Of a DNA stretch of 64,000 bases, positions 17,462 through 25,344 are shown piece after piece. The first letter of the stretch is position 1, and the number at the start of each line of letters is the position of its first letter. The notes below the pieces were generated by a model. That model ran no database searches. It had not been told where the DNA came from and worked only from the letters and a program-made list of their open reading frames with translations. Made by a program: the position numbers and the translations under genes. Origin of the DNA: Oscillospiraceae bacterium (GTDB lineage: Bacteria; Bacillota; Clostridia; Oscillospirales; Oscillospiraceae); NCBI GenBank assembly GCA_017542425.1, contig JAFXXH010000004.1, forward strand, positions 62,001 through 126,000, written 5' to 3'.

Positions 17462-18133
17462 TCACCAGATCCCCGGCAGGACCTTGTATTTCACCCGTTT
17501 CCGATAGTCCGCGTAGCCCGGCAGCCCGGCGCACAGCACGGCTTCCTCATTGGCCATGCGCTTTCCGATGATGGGGAGATAGGCCAGCATCATCGCCAGA
17601 GAGGGCAGGGACCCCAGCACCAGCGGCATGGAGAGGAAGAGCAGCAGCGTGGCGGCGTACATGGGATGCCGCACAAACCCGTACAGGCCGCTGTCGATGA
17701 GCTTCTGCCCGTCCTGCACCTCCACCGTCCGGGAGAGGTATTCGTTCTCCCGCATCACCTCCGCGTAGAGCAGATAGCCCAGCAGAAAAACCCCGGCGGC
17801 GGCCCAGCTCAGCCAGTCCGGCAGGGAAAGCCAGCCGAAGCGGAAGTTCAGCCCGGCCAGCACGAAGGCGGCCAGAAACATCAGCCCACTCCAGGCCAGC
17901 ACCCGCCGCTGCTCCGGTTCCGGCTCCCGGGCGTTCAGCCGCCGCCGCAGCAGCTCCGGTTTGCGCCAGAGCAGGAGCAACCCGGCGGGCAGCATGGGCC
18001 CGAACAAAATCGCCAGCAGCAGCCAGCCCTTTGGATAGTGGAGCGTCCCCGCCGGAAGAAACAGCAGCAGCGCCACCAGCGCCAGGCCCAGCAGATATTT
18101 CGTGATCGCCTGGAACAACAGCTTCCAGTCCAT
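17462..18133 (-). CDS. Integral membrane isoprenylcysteine/phospholipid-type methyltransferase
   Basis: This 223-residue membrane protein has five to six hydrophobic segments and the C-terminal signature of the ICMT/PEMT methyltransferase superfamily: LYGFVRHPMYAATLL, then RMANEEAVL, then GYADYRKRVKYKVLPGIW. The conserved RHP and the Glu in NEE form the S-adenosylmethionine pocket in this fold. Bacterial members methylate unknown lipids or small molecules, and the substrate here cannot be named. It is monocistronic and reads convergently to the MocR gene across the palindromic repeat. Confidence 0.85.
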   Translation of the reverse strand: MDWKLLFQAITKYLLGLALVALLLFLPAGTLHYPKGWLLLAILFGPMLPAGLLLLWRKPELLRRRLNAREPEPEQRRVLAWSGLMFLAAFVLAGLNFRFGWLSLPDWLSWAAAGVFLLGYLLYAEVMRENEYLSRTVEVQDGQKLIDSGLYGFVRHPMYAATLLLFLSMPLVLGSLPSLAMMLAYLPIIGKRMANEEAVLCAGLPGYADYRKRVKYKVLPGIW

Positions 18134-18348
18134 GAAAAGGCCCCCTTTCGCGCTTCTTCTGCCGTCAGCATAGCATGGTTCAGCTATTCTTGCAAGGCTC
18201 TCACTCTATCTGAATGACCTTGCCGCCCGGTATCCTGAACGAAGGCGCTTATCCCGAAGAATACACCGCAGGAAGCCGTTGCGTGGCAAGCATAGAAACG
18301 CCCTGCAAGTTTGCCGCTTGCAGGGCGACGGTTTTGCGAAACGAATCG

Positions 18349-18828
18349 CTAGTGCGGATCGGTATCATCCAGTTCATCGTCAGGTTCGGCATTCAGTTTG
18401 TCCTGGCGCTTTTTTGTTACGCGAGCGAAAAGGGCTAGCGCGAGATATACAACCAGGAAAGACACAGTTCCAAAGATTGCGCCGGTTTTCAGTGCGTCAA
18501 TGAGCTTTGTGGAACGCAAAAAAGAATAGCCAAACATAAAAACAACTGTACATATCGCAATGATACCACACAAAATCAAACGACTCTTTCGGCTCATGTC
18601 CATTCTCCTGTCCCAAATCCCGGCATGAATACTGGAAATACCCAAGTAAAACGAGAGCCCAATCGCAAGGATACCTTCACCGATGATGGCGAGCGCATTT
18701 CTGAAAATCAGGGCCTGTACCAGAAAAGCAGCCACCAGTCCCCAGAACGCAAGCCAGCAGCCGCGGCTTTCAATTTCCAGCAGCTTGCGTTCCTGCTGTT
18801 CATCCAGATTGCTTTTTCCCTGTTTCAT
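18349..18828 (-). CDS. Small four-helix membrane protein (DUF6773-like)
   Basis: This 159-residue protein has four predicted membrane helices, for example GCWLAFWGLVAAFLVQALIF and LILCGIIAICTVVFMFGYSF. The N-terminus is charged and cytoplasmic and the C-terminal tail is acidic (EPDDELDDTDPH). It resembles the small membrane proteins that regularly accompany a YozG-type HTH regulator in Firmicutes (DUF6773-like, from memory). Its start overlaps the end of the upstream regulator gene by 29 bases and has its own AGGAGG site. Function is unknown; the pairing suggests that the regulator controls it. Confidence 0.7.
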   Translation of the reverse strand: MKQGKSNLDEQQERKLLEIESRGCWLAFWGLVAAFLVQALIFRNALAIIGEGILAIGLSFYLGISSIHAGIWDRRMDMSRKSRLILCGIIAICTVVFMFGYSFLRSTKLIDALKTGAIFGTVSFLVVYLALALFARVTKKRQDKLNAEPDDELDDTDPH

Positions 18829-19027
18829 TTTCGTCCTCCTCCCAAAATAAGTCGTTTAATGTTACGCCCAGAGCTTTGCAGATCGCTACACACAGCTTGA
18901 TTGAGGGATTGAACTCTCCCGCCTCGATGAGACCAATCGTTTGCCTCGTGACCCCGGCCCTATTGGCCAATTCGGTTTGAGACATGTTCCGTTCAATCCG
19001 CCTAAACTTCATTTTCAGGTTTCGCAT
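18800..19027 (-). CDS. Small XRE-family HTH regulator
   Basis: This is a 75-residue single-domain Cro/CI-type DNA-binding protein. The helix-turn-helix is MSQTELANRAGVTRQTIGLIEAG and the tail ALGVTLNDLFW is typical of the YozG/YgzD subgroup. I place the start at the ATG at 19027 because AAGGAGG lies about 9 bp upstream; the longer frame to 19069 would start inside the promoter. It is the first gene of a two-gene operon with the membrane protein above, and an inverted repeat over its own -10 box suggests autoregulation. Confidence 0.88.
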   Translation of the reverse strand: MRNLKMKFRRIERNMSQTELANRAGVTRQTIGLIEAGEFNPSIKLCVAICKALGVTLNDLFWEEDENETGKKQSG

Positions 19028-19044
19028 AGACAGTTCCTCCTTGC

Positions 19045-19080
19045 AATGCAAATTATAGATTGCATTCAAAAGAATGTCAA
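19045..19080 (-). promoter_or_regulatory. Consensus promoter with operator-like inverted repeat for the HTH operon
   Basis: On the minus strand a perfect TTGACA (19075-19080) and TATAAT (19052-19057) are 17 bp apart. A 7-bp inverted repeat, AATGCAA/TTGCATT (19045-19051 and 19060-19066), is centred on the -10 box, which suits repression by the HTH protein. Confidence 0.8.
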
Positions 19081-19164
19081 GTATATTTTGCAGTTCATTT
19101 TTATATTTTGCTTTTCCCTCGTGAGATGTAAGCCGGTCAACACTGGAATGCTCTCATTCCCCGC

Positions 19165-19193
19165 TTGTCAGAAGGTCCGCCCTGTGATATAAT
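19165..19193 (+). promoter_or_regulatory. Promoter of the ruvCAB operon
   Basis: TTGTCA (19165-19170) and TATAAT (19188-19193) are separated by 17 bp. The ruvC start codon follows 30 bp later, with TGAGG as ribosome-binding site. Confidence 0.8.
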
Positions 19194-19222
19194 AATCGGA
19201 AATCAACGGATGTGAGGCAGCT

Positions 19223-19738
19223 ATGCGAATCCTGGGAATCGACCCCGGCGTGGCCACGGTAGGCTTTGGGCTGTTGGACGCGGAGGGCGGAGCGCTGCGC
19301 TATGTGACCTGCGGGGCCATCCGCACCCCGGCACACACGCCCCTGACCGCCCGGCTGGGCCAGATCTACAGCGACCTGGAGGAACTGTTCGAGGCCTTCC
19401 GGCCCGACGTGCTCAGCGTGGAGGAACTTTTCTTCAAAAACAACATCACCACGGGCATCCCGGTGGCCCAGGGGCGGGGCGTGATTTTGCTCTGCGCCCA
19501 CCGCCACGGCATTCCGGTCTATGAGTACAAGCCGGCCCAGGTGAAGCAGTCCGTGGTGGGCTACGGCAAGGCGGACAAGCGGCAGGTGATCGACATGGTG
19601 CGCCGCATCCTGAACATGCCGTCGCCGCCAAAGCCGGACGACGCAGCGGACGCGGTGGCCGTGGCCATCTGCCATGCGCGCAGCGCCACCAGTCTGCTGG
19701 CGCGGCAGGGAGGAGACAGCGGATGTTCTACTATATAA
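19223..19738 (+). CDS. ruvC: Holliday junction resolvase RuvC
   Basis: This endonuclease cuts Holliday junctions symmetrically after branch migration by RuvAB. The RNase H-like fold begins MRILGIDPGVATVGFGLL (catalytic Asp7), followed by SVEELFF (catalytic Glu), and the C-terminal KPDDAADAVAVAICHA supplies the remaining acidic residues. Its 171 residues are normal. It is the first gene of a ruvC-ruvA-ruvB operon and overlaps ruvA by 16 bases. Confidence 0.98.
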   Translation: MRILGIDPGVATVGFGLLDAEGGALRYVTCGAIRTPAHTPLTARLGQIYSDLEELFEAFRPDVLSVEELFFKNNITTGIPVAQGRGVILLCAHRHGIPVYEYKPAQVKQSVVGYGKADKRQVIDMVRRILNMPSPPKPDDAADAVAVAICHARSATSLLARQGGDSGCSTI

Positions 19739-20322
19739 ATGGCACGGTGGAGGAACTGCTGCCCAATCTGGCGGTGCTGGACTGCGGCGGCGTGGGCTTC
19801 CAGCTCAACACCTCCGCCAACACCCTCTCCCGGCTGAAAAAGGGCGAGCGGGCCAGGCTCTACACCTACGTTCACATCCGGGAGGACGTGTTTGAGATCT
19901 ACGGCTTTTCCGGCCTGAACGAGAAGCGCCTGTTCGAGCAGCTTTTGGGCGTCTCCGGCGTGGGGCCCCGGGCGGCGCTGAGCATCCTCTCCACCGGCAG
20001 CCCGGAAGCCCTGGTGCTGGCCATCGTCTCCGGGGACGAGAAGGCCCTGACGGCGGCGGCGGGCGTGGGGAAAAAGATCGCCCAGCGGGTGATTTTGGAA
20101 CTCAAGGACAAAATGGCCCGGGAGACCGAGCGCATCAGCTTTTCCGGCGCGCCCGTGCCTGTCCCGGCTTCCGGGGGCGGCAAGCGCCGGGACGCCGCCG
20201 CGGCCCTGGCGGTGCTGGGATACAGCAGCGCCGAGATCGCGGGGGCGCTGAAGGACATCGACCTGGAGGTCCTGAGCCTGGAGGACGCCATCAAGGCGGC
20301 GCTGAAACAGATGATGAAGTGA
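19723..20322 (+). CDS. ruvA: Holliday junction branch migration protein RuvA
   Basis: RuvA forms tetramers that hold the Holliday junction for the RuvB motor. An N-terminal OB fold ([26 protein letters not shown]) is followed by tandem helix-hairpin-helix motifs ([17 protein letters not shown] and [19 protein letters not shown]) and a C-terminal three-helix domain ([19 protein letters not shown]) that contacts RuvB. The length is 199 residues. It begins inside the end of ruvC and is followed by ruvB after 10 bases. Confidence 0.98.
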   Translation: MFYYINGTVEELLPNLAVLDCGGVGFQLNTSANTLSRLKKGERARLYTYVHIREDVFEIYGFSGLNEKRLFEQLLGVSGVGPRAALSILSTGSPEALVLAIVSGDEKALTAAAGVGKKIAQRVILELKDKMARETERISFSGAPVPVPASGGGKRRDAAAALAVLGYSSAEIAGALKDIDLEVLSLEDAIKAALKQMMK

Positions 20323-20332
20323 GGATCGGCCC

Positions 20333-21373
20333 ATGAGCATCAGTTTTTCCGACGAGGGCTTCGCGCCCAGCCTGACCAGCAGCGCCATCCTGCCGGAGGA
20401 CGCGGGGGAGGGCTCTCTGCGGCCCCGGACCCTGGCGGACTATGTGGGGCAGGAGCGGGCGAAGAACAACCTGACCGTGTTCATCGAGGCGGCCCGGCTC
20501 CGGGGGGAACCTTTGGACCATGTGCTGCTCTCCGGCCCTCCGGGCCTGGGCAAGACCACCCTGGCCGCCATCATCGCCAACGAGATGGGGGTCAATATGC
20601 GCATCACATCCGGCCCCACCATTGAAAAGGCCGGGGACCTGGCCGCCCTGCTGACCAATCTGCGGGAGAACGACATCCTCTTTGTGGACGAGATCCACCG
20701 CCTGAACCGCCAGGTGGAGGAGATTCTGTACCCCGCCATGGAGGACTACGCCATCGATATCATCATCGGCAAAGGCCCCTCCGCCAACTCCATCCGCCTG
20801 GATCTGCCCAAATTCACCCTCATCGGCGCCACCACCCGCTCCGGCCAGCTCAGCGCGCCGTTGCGGGACCGCTTCGGCGTGGTGCTGCGGCTGGAACTTT
20901 ATACGCCGGCGGAATTGCAGCGCATCGTGGCGCGCAGCGCGGGCATTTTGGGCGTGGGCATCGAACCGGCGGGGGCGGCGGAGATCGCCCGCCGCAGCCG
21001 GGGGACCCCGCGCATTGCCAACCGTCTGCTGCGCCGGGTGCGGGACTTTGCTCAGGTGCGGGGCAACGGCGTCATCACCCGGGACCTGGCGGACGAGGCG
21101 CTGATTCTGCTGGAAGTGGACGCGCTGGGCCTGGACGCCCTGGACCGCCGGATGCTCCGCAGCATCATCGAGTTCTATCAGGGCGGCCCGGTGGGGCTGG
21201 AGACCCTGGCCGCCACCATCAACGAGGAGGCCGTGACCCTGGAGGATGTCTACGAACCCTATCTGCTCCAGCAGGGCTTTCTGACCCGCACGCCAAGGGG
21301 CCGCTGCGTCACCCGGCGGGCCTATGAACACCTGGGCATCCCCTTCATGGGCCAGACCAGTCTGGAGCTGTGA
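20333..21373 (+). CDS. ruvB: Holliday junction branch migration ATPase RuvB
   Basis: This AAA+ hexameric motor drives branch migration with RuvA. Walker A is [11 protein letters not shown], Walker B is [11 protein letters not shown], sensor 1 is [21 protein letters not shown] with its arginine finger, and a C-terminal winged helix ends with [17 protein letters not shown]. The length is 346 residues, as usual. Unlike many relatives it is followed not by queA or tgt but by sigH with its own promoter. Confidence 0.98.
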   Translation: MSISFSDEGFAPSLTSSAILPEDAGEGSLRPRTLADYVGQERAKNNLTVFIEAARLRGEPLDHVLLSGPPGLGKTTLAAIIANEMGVNMRITSGPTIEKAGDLAALLTNLRENDILFVDEIHRLNRQVEEILYPAMEDYAIDIIIGKGPSANSIRLDLPKFTLIGATTRSGQLSAPLRDRFGVVLRLELYTPAELQRIVARSAGILGVGIEPAGAAEIARRSRGTPRIANRLLRRVRDFAQVRGNGVITRDLADEALILLEVDALGLDALDRRMLRSIIEFYQGGPVGLETLAATINEEAVTLEDVYEPYLLQQGFLTRTPRGRCVTRRAYEHLGIPFMGQTSLEL

Positions 21374-21424
21374 GCGCCGGAGGGGGATCCGGGTACTCGT
21401 TTTGAAATTAACGATTATTTTCTC

Positions 21425-21453
21425 TTGACAATTAAATATGACGTGGATATAAT
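21425..21453 (+). promoter_or_regulatory. Perfect consensus promoter of sigH
   Basis: TTGACA (21425-21430) and TATAAT (21448-21453) with a 17-bp spacer match the sigma-A consensus exactly. The sigH start lies 31 bp downstream. Confidence 0.85.
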
Positions 21454-21483
21454 GCACAAAAGAGAGATTGGAGATCGTTTTCC

Positions 21484-22098
21484 TTGACCGACTATTCCGC
21501 GCTGTCCGATACTGAACTGCTGCTGCGCTCCCGTGCGGGAGACGAGAGCGCCGGCGACGCGCTGATTCTGCGCTATGGCAAGGTGGTCCGCAGCTGTATG
21601 CGCCCGTACTTTCTGGCGGGCGGCGACAGCGAGGATCTGCTGCAGGAGGGCATGATCGGTCTGCTCTCGGCCATGCGGGAGTATGACCCCCAGGGCGGCG
21701 CTTCCTTTCAGACTTACGCTGCGCTGTGCATCCGCCGCCGCATCATCAGCGCCGCAAAATCCGCCTCCCGGCTCAAACATTCCCCCTTGAACGATTGCAT
21801 TTCCTTGGAAGAAGTCCTCTCCGATGAAAAGCAAAGCCTTTCCCGCTTGACGGGGCAGCGGTTCGACCGTTCCCCCGAGGATCAGGTGCTTGCCAGAGAA
21901 CGCGAAGCCGACGTGCTTGCCGCCTATGCGCGGTATTTGTCCGAGTTTGAAACCCAGATCCTGGAGCATTTTTTGAGCGGAGAATCCTATCAGTCCATCG
22001 CGGCCCACTGCGGCTGCTCCCGGAAATCTGTGGACAACGCCGTGCAGCGCATCCGAAAGAAGTTGGCGCGACACCTCACCCATGGCGACTTCAGCTGA
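21484..22098 (+). CDS. sigH: RNA polymerase sigma factor SigH (Spo0H-like)
   Basis: This sigma-70-family factor is of the SigH type, which in Bacilli and Clostridia drives transition-state and early sporulation genes. Region 2 is DSEDLLQEGMIGLLSAMREYD, with FQTYAALCIRRRIISAAKSASRLKH for -10 recognition, and region 4 is YQSIAAHCGCSRKSVDNAVQRIRKKL. It has 204 residues. Translation begins at a TTG with GGAG 10 bp upstream; no ATG lies near the conserved N-terminus. The strong vegetative promoter suggests constitutive transcription, with control likely at another level. Its presence is suggestive of a spore-forming lineage but not proof of sporulation. Confidence 0.93.
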   Translation: MTDYSALSDTELLLRSRAGDESAGDALILRYGKVVRSCMRPYFLAGGDSEDLLQEGMIGLLSAMREYDPQGGASFQTYAALCIRRRIISAAKSASRLKHSPLNDCISLEEVLSDEKQSLSRLTGQRFDRSPEDQVLAREREADVLAAYARYLSEFETQILEHFLSGESYQSIAAHCGCSRKSVDNAVQRIRKKLARHLTHGDFS

Positions 22099-22157
22099 CA
22101 GGCTGACGCAAATATAATTACGCCCCCAAAGGCAAGATCAAAAGAGAGGATCCAACC

Positions 22158-22436
22158 ATGTACCAAGACAAGACCTTAGTTTGCAAAGAGTGTGGCAAGG
22201 AGTTCGTGTTCACCGCCGGTGAGCAGGAGTTCTATGCGGAGCGCGGCTTCCAGAACGAGCCCCAGCGCTGCAAGTCCTGTCGTGACGCCCGCAAGGCTGC
22301 CGCCCGCGGCCCCCGGGAGTTCTTCACCGCCACCTGCGCTGCCTGCGGCGGAGAGGCCAGAGTGCCCTTCCAGCCCAGAGACGACCGCCCTGTGTACTGC
22401 AGCGATTGCTTTGCAAAGATGAAGGAAGCCCAGTAA
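22158..22436 (+). CDS. Small zinc-ribbon protein with two to three CxxC pairs
   Basis: This 92-residue protein contains CKECGKEF, CKSCRDARK, CAACGGEARVPFQP and CSDC motifs, the pattern of the zinc-ribbon family usually annotated as CxxC_CxxC_SSSS or zinc-ribbon-domain protein. It probably binds one or two zinc ions. The family often follows housekeeping genes in Clostridia and has no established function. It has a GAGAGGA ribosome-binding site and is followed by a terminator. Confidence 0.85.
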   Translation: MYQDKTLVCKECGKEFVFTAGEQEFYAERGFQNEPQRCKSCRDARKAAARGPREFFTATCAACGGEARVPFQPRDDRPVYCSDCFAKMKEAQ

Positions 22437-22455
22437 TTCTGCGGCACGCACTTGC

Positions 22456-22493
22456 AAAGAAAAATCCGGCGGGATGCGCCGGGTTTTTCTTTG
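22456..22493 (+). terminator. Rho-independent terminator
   Basis: The stem pairs AAAGAAAAATCCGGCG (22456-22471) with CGCCGGGTTTTTCTTT (22478-22493), with a six-base loop and a T-rich 3' arm. It ends the sigH-zinc-ribbon unit. Confidence 0.88.
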
Positions 22494-22518
22494 TCGATTG
22501 AGATAGGAGGATTCCGAT

Positions 22519-22728
22519 ATGTTCCAGGTAACGAAGGATACGGTCATTTCCGAAGTGATGATGAACGCCCCCGAGTCCGCCCCCATGTTCCAGGCCATCG
22601 GGATGCACTGCCTGGGCTGCGCCATGGCCACGGGCGAGACCGTCGAGCAGGCCTGCATGGTCCACGGCGTGGACCCGGACGCCTTTCTGGAGAAGCTGAA
22701 CAGCTTCCTGGCGGCGGGACAGAACTGA
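22519..22728 (+). CDS. DUF1858-domain small protein
   Basis: This 69-residue protein has the DUF1858 fold: VTKDTVISEVMMNAPESAPMFQAIGMHCLGCAMATGETVEQAC. The conserved GMHCLGC Cys pair is characteristic, and the domain also occurs next to hybrid-cluster, ScdA/RIC-type and disulfide-linked proteins, which suggests redox or metal binding. No direct function is known. The AGGAGG ribosome-binding site is strong. It is isolated between a terminator and the inverted-repeat element. Confidence 0.88.
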   Translation: MFQVTKDTVISEVMMNAPESAPMFQAIGMHCLGCAMATGETVEQACMVHGVDPDAFLEKLNSFLAAGQN

Positions 22729-22760
22729 ACGATAGACCCAGCACACGCTGCCGTCCAGCT

Positions 22761-22898
22761 GTCATTGCGAATCAGTCCGCAGACTGGTGTGGCAATCCCC
22801 CGGTCCGACGCACCTGCTCCGACTTGCGCCCTTGCGTCGTCGGTCCGGCACTTGCATAGACCGGGGGATTGCCACGTCGCTGCGCTCCTCGCAATGAC
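22761..22898. repeat. 138-bp inverted-repeat element (MITE-like)
   Basis: The element begins GTCATTGCGA and ends TCGCAATGAC. Inside, 17-bp perfect arms (22789-22805 and 22859-22875) contain GTGGCAATCCCCC and its complement. The flanking text TCGCTGCGCTCCTCGCAATGA belongs to a type of dispersed repeat I recognise from many bacterial genomes. It lies between the DUF1858 gene and trmK and has no coding content. Confidence 0.8.
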
Positions 22899-22921
22899 CG
22901 CTTTCTTTTTTGGAGTTATCT

Positions 22922-23605
22922 ATGAGCATCCAACTTTCGCCGCGTCTGCGGCGCATCGCGGCCTATGTGCCGCAGGGCAGCACCGTGGTGGACGTGGGCA
23001 CCGACCACGCCTATATCCCCATCTGGCTGCTGCAGGAGGGCCTTTCGCAGCGGGCCTACGCCACCGATATCCGCCCCGGCCCGCTGGCCCGGGCGCGGGA
23101 GGACGCGCAGCGCCATGGCGTGGCCGACCGGCTGAGCCTCTGGCTCTGCGACGGGCTGGCACTCTGTCCGCCGGAGGCCGTGGACACGGTGATCCTGGCC
23201 GGGATGGGCGGGGAAACCATGCGCGGTATCCTGGAGCGCGCCCCCTGGGCCATGGAAAAGCGGCTGATTTTGCAGCCCCAGACCAAGCTGCCGGAGCTGC
23301 GGCGCTGGCTGGCCGGACAGGGTCTGGCGGTGCTGGACGCCGCTTTGGCGGACGACGCCGGGCGCATCTATCTGATCTGGCTGCTGGGAGCGGGGGAGAT
23401 GGACGGGGAAGCCGCAGTGGACGCCCCGCTGCTGCAAAAGCATGACCCGCTGCTGCGCCCCTGGCTGGCCGAGCGCATCAAACGGACCGGAAAGGAGCTG
23501 CGCGGCCTGGAGTCGGCCCGCACGCCGGACGAGGCGGCGCTGGCGGCCCGGCGGCGGGAGCTTTCGGAACTGAATCGCATCTTACGGGAGGGATCTGCAT
23601 GGTGA
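22922..23605 (+). CDS. trmK: tRNA (adenine22-N1)-methyltransferase TrmK
   Basis: This Rossmann-fold S-adenosylmethionine enzyme methylates N1 of A22 in tRNA. Motif I is VVDVGTDHAYIPIWLL, and the catalytic-region motif VILAGMGGETMRGILE is diagnostic of the family (formerly DUF633). Its 227 residues are normal. The ATG at 22922 has TGGAG 6 bp upstream; an in-frame codon at 22910 lies closer to the repeat. It overlaps the NIF3-family gene by 7 bases, a pairing that is widely conserved in Firmicutes. Confidence 0.92.
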   Translation: MSIQLSPRLRRIAAYVPQGSTVVDVGTDHAYIPIWLLQEGLSQRAYATDIRPGPLARAREDAQRHGVADRLSLWLCDGLALCPPEAVDTVILAGMGGETMRGILERAPWAMEKRLILQPQTKLPELRRWLAGQGLAVLDAALADDAGRIYLIWLLGAGEMDGEAAVDAPLLQKHDPLLRPWLAERIKRTGKELRGLESARTPDEAALAARRRELSELNRILREGSAW

Positions 23606-24390
23606 CGGTAGGGGATATCTGCGGCTACATGGACACGGTCGCGCCCTTTTACATGAAATTCGACTTTGACAACATCGGCCTGATGGTGGGGGACCCGGCC
23701 CGGCCTGTCACCCGGGCTCTGTGCGCCCTGGACGCCACGGAGGCGGTGGTGGCCGAGGCGAAAGCCTGGGGCGCGGAGCTGATCGTTACGCATCACCCGC
23801 TGATTTTCCACCCCCTCAAGTCTCTGCGCGCAGACGAAGCCCAGGGGCGAAAGCTGATGGACCTGATTCGGGCGGGCATTTCCGTCCTCAGCTTCCACAC
23901 GAACCTGGATGCGGCGGAGGGCGGGGTCAACGACGTGCTGATGGCCGCCCTGGGCGCGGAAGTCACCGGACTGCTGGACCCCCACGGCGCCCACCCGGAC
24001 GGCACGCCCTACGGCGTCGCCCGCCTGGGAGAGCTGCCGGAGCCCATGGACTTCGAGGCCTTTTTGCAGCGCACGAAAGCCGTCCTGCACTGTGAGGGTC
24101 TGCGCTATGTGGGGGGACGCCCCGTCCATCGCCTGGCCTGTTGCGGCGGCAGCGGCGGCGGAGAACTGGAAGCCGTGCTCCGCGCCGGCTGCGACACCTA
24201 TGTGACCGCCGACCTGAAATACGACCAGTTTTTGCTGGCAAAAGAGTACGGCCTGAACCTCATCGACGCGGACCACTTCTGCACGGAACACCCGGTGATC
24301 CCCGAATTGGCCGCCCTGCTGCAAGCCCGGTTCCCGGACCTGGAATTCCGCGTCAGCCGCGCCCTGGGGCCGACGATCCGCTTTGCCTGA
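23599..24390 (+). CDS. NIF3/YqfO-family dinuclear metal protein
   Basis: This protein belongs to the hexameric NIF3 family (YqfO/YbgI; often labelled GTP cyclohydrolase 1 type 2). Metal ligands are visible in LIVTHHPLIFHPLKS, LSFHTNLDAAEGGVND and the C-terminal DADHFCTEH. It has 263 residues and lacks the extra PII-like insert of longer Bacillus members. The biochemical role remains unsettled. It is co-transcribed with trmK. Confidence 0.9.
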   Translation: MVTVGDICGYMDTVAPFYMKFDFDNIGLMVGDPARPVTRALCALDATEAVVAEAKAWGAELIVTHHPLIFHPLKSLRADEAQGRKLMDLIRAGISVLSFHTNLDAAEGGVNDVLMAALGAEVTGLLDPHGAHPDGTPYGVARLGELPEPMDFEAFLQRTKAVLHCEGLRYVGGRPVHRLACCGGSGGGELEAVLRAGCDTYVTADLKYDQFLLAKEYGLNLIDADHFCTEHPVIPELAALLQARFPDLEFRVSRALGPTIRFA

Positions 24391-24464
24391 GACGTGGTCC
24401 CATGCCGGAGAAAGCGCCGGACATTTCAGCCGGTTTCCCGTTCCCACGCTCCGTCGCTTTGGCA

Positions 24465-24492
24465 TTGACTTTTTCCCATTCTCTGCTATAAT
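24465..24492 (+). promoter_or_regulatory. Promoter of the reverse rubrerythrin gene
   Basis: TTGACT (24465-24470) and TATAAT (24487-24492) are spaced by 16 bp, followed by an 80-bp leader and an AAAGGAG ribosome-binding site. Confidence 0.75.
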
Positions 24493-24575
24493 ACTCCCAT
24501 CATATGAAGCGCTGGACCCCGAGAACAGCCGCTTCTGCATGAAATGATAATTTTCTGACAAAGGAGAAGCTGAAC

Positions 24576-25286
24576 ATGAAGAAATGGGTTTGCACCGTTT
24601 GCGGTTACATTCATGAGGGCGAGAATCCCCCTGCGGAGTGCCCTGTCTGCCAGGCTCCCGCCGAGAAGTTTGCCCTCCAGGGCGCCCCTGTGGAGGGAAA
24701 GAAAAAGTGGGTTTGCAGCGTCTGCGGCTACGTCTATGAGGGGGAGAACCCCCCCGCCGAGTGCCCGGTCTGCCACGCTCCCGCCTCCAAGTTCAACCTG
24801 CAGGTGGGTGAGATGAAGCTGGCCGCCGTACACGAGTACGGCGTCTACGCCAAGACCGTGAAGAACAACCCCGACGTGTCCGACACGGACAAGCAGTACA
24901 TCCTGGAGCAGCTGAAGGCCAACTTCAACGGCGAGTGCAGCGAGGTCGGCATGTATCTCTGCATGGCCCGCATCGCCCACCGCGAGGGCTATCCCGAGGT
25001 CGGCCTGTACTGGGAAAAGGCCGCCTTTGAGGAGGCCGAGCACGCCTCCAAGTTCGCCGAGCTGCTGGGCGAGGAGCTGGAGCCCAACATGAAGGTCACC
25101 ACCAAGGACAACCTGGCCTGGCGCGTGGAGTGCGAGTACGGCGCCACCCAGGGCAAGTTCGACCTGGCCGCCTGCGCCAAGCGCAACAACCTGGACGCCA
25201 TCCACGACACCGTCCATGAAATGGCCCGCGACGAGGCCCGTCACGGCAAGGCCCTGGAGGGTCTGCTGAACCGGTACTTCAAGTAA
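24576..25286 (+). CDS. Reverse rubrerythrin with two N-terminal rubredoxin domains
   Basis: This non-haem iron peroxidase reduces hydrogen peroxide in the cytoplasm of anaerobes. Two consecutive rubredoxin-like modules, each with two CxxC pairs ([10 protein letters not shown]...CPVC and [10 protein letters not shown]...CPVC), precede the four-helix diiron domain. Diiron ligands are visible in [28 protein letters not shown] and [20 protein letters not shown]. Typical reverse rubrerythrins have a single N-terminal rubredoxin domain, so residues 1-70 look duplicated. It has 236 residues, its own promoter and a strong terminator, and is probably well expressed. Confidence 0.9.
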   Translation: MKKWVCTVCGYIHEGENPPAECPVCQAPAEKFALQGAPVEGKKKWVCSVCGYVYEGENPPAECPVCHAPASKFNLQVGEMKLAAVHEYGVYAKTVKNNPDVSDTDKQYILEQLKANFNGECSEVGMYLCMARIAHREGYPEVGLYWEKAAFEEAEHASKFAELLGEELEPNMKVTTKDNLAWRVECEYGATQGKFDLAACAKRNNLDAIHDTVHEMARDEARHGKALEGLLNRYFK

Positions 25287-25300
25287 GACGGAATCCATCA

Positions 25301-25344
25301 GACGAAAACTGAGTCCGCCCAGATGGGCGGACTCAGTTTTCGTC
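25301..25344. terminator. 20-bp perfect bidirectional terminator
   Basis: The arms 25301-25320 and 25325-25344 are perfect complements with a four-base loop. A-rich and T-rich ends flank the GC core, so it can end both the rubrerythrin gene and the convergent FAD-protein gene, whose stop codon begins at the next base. Confidence 0.9.
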
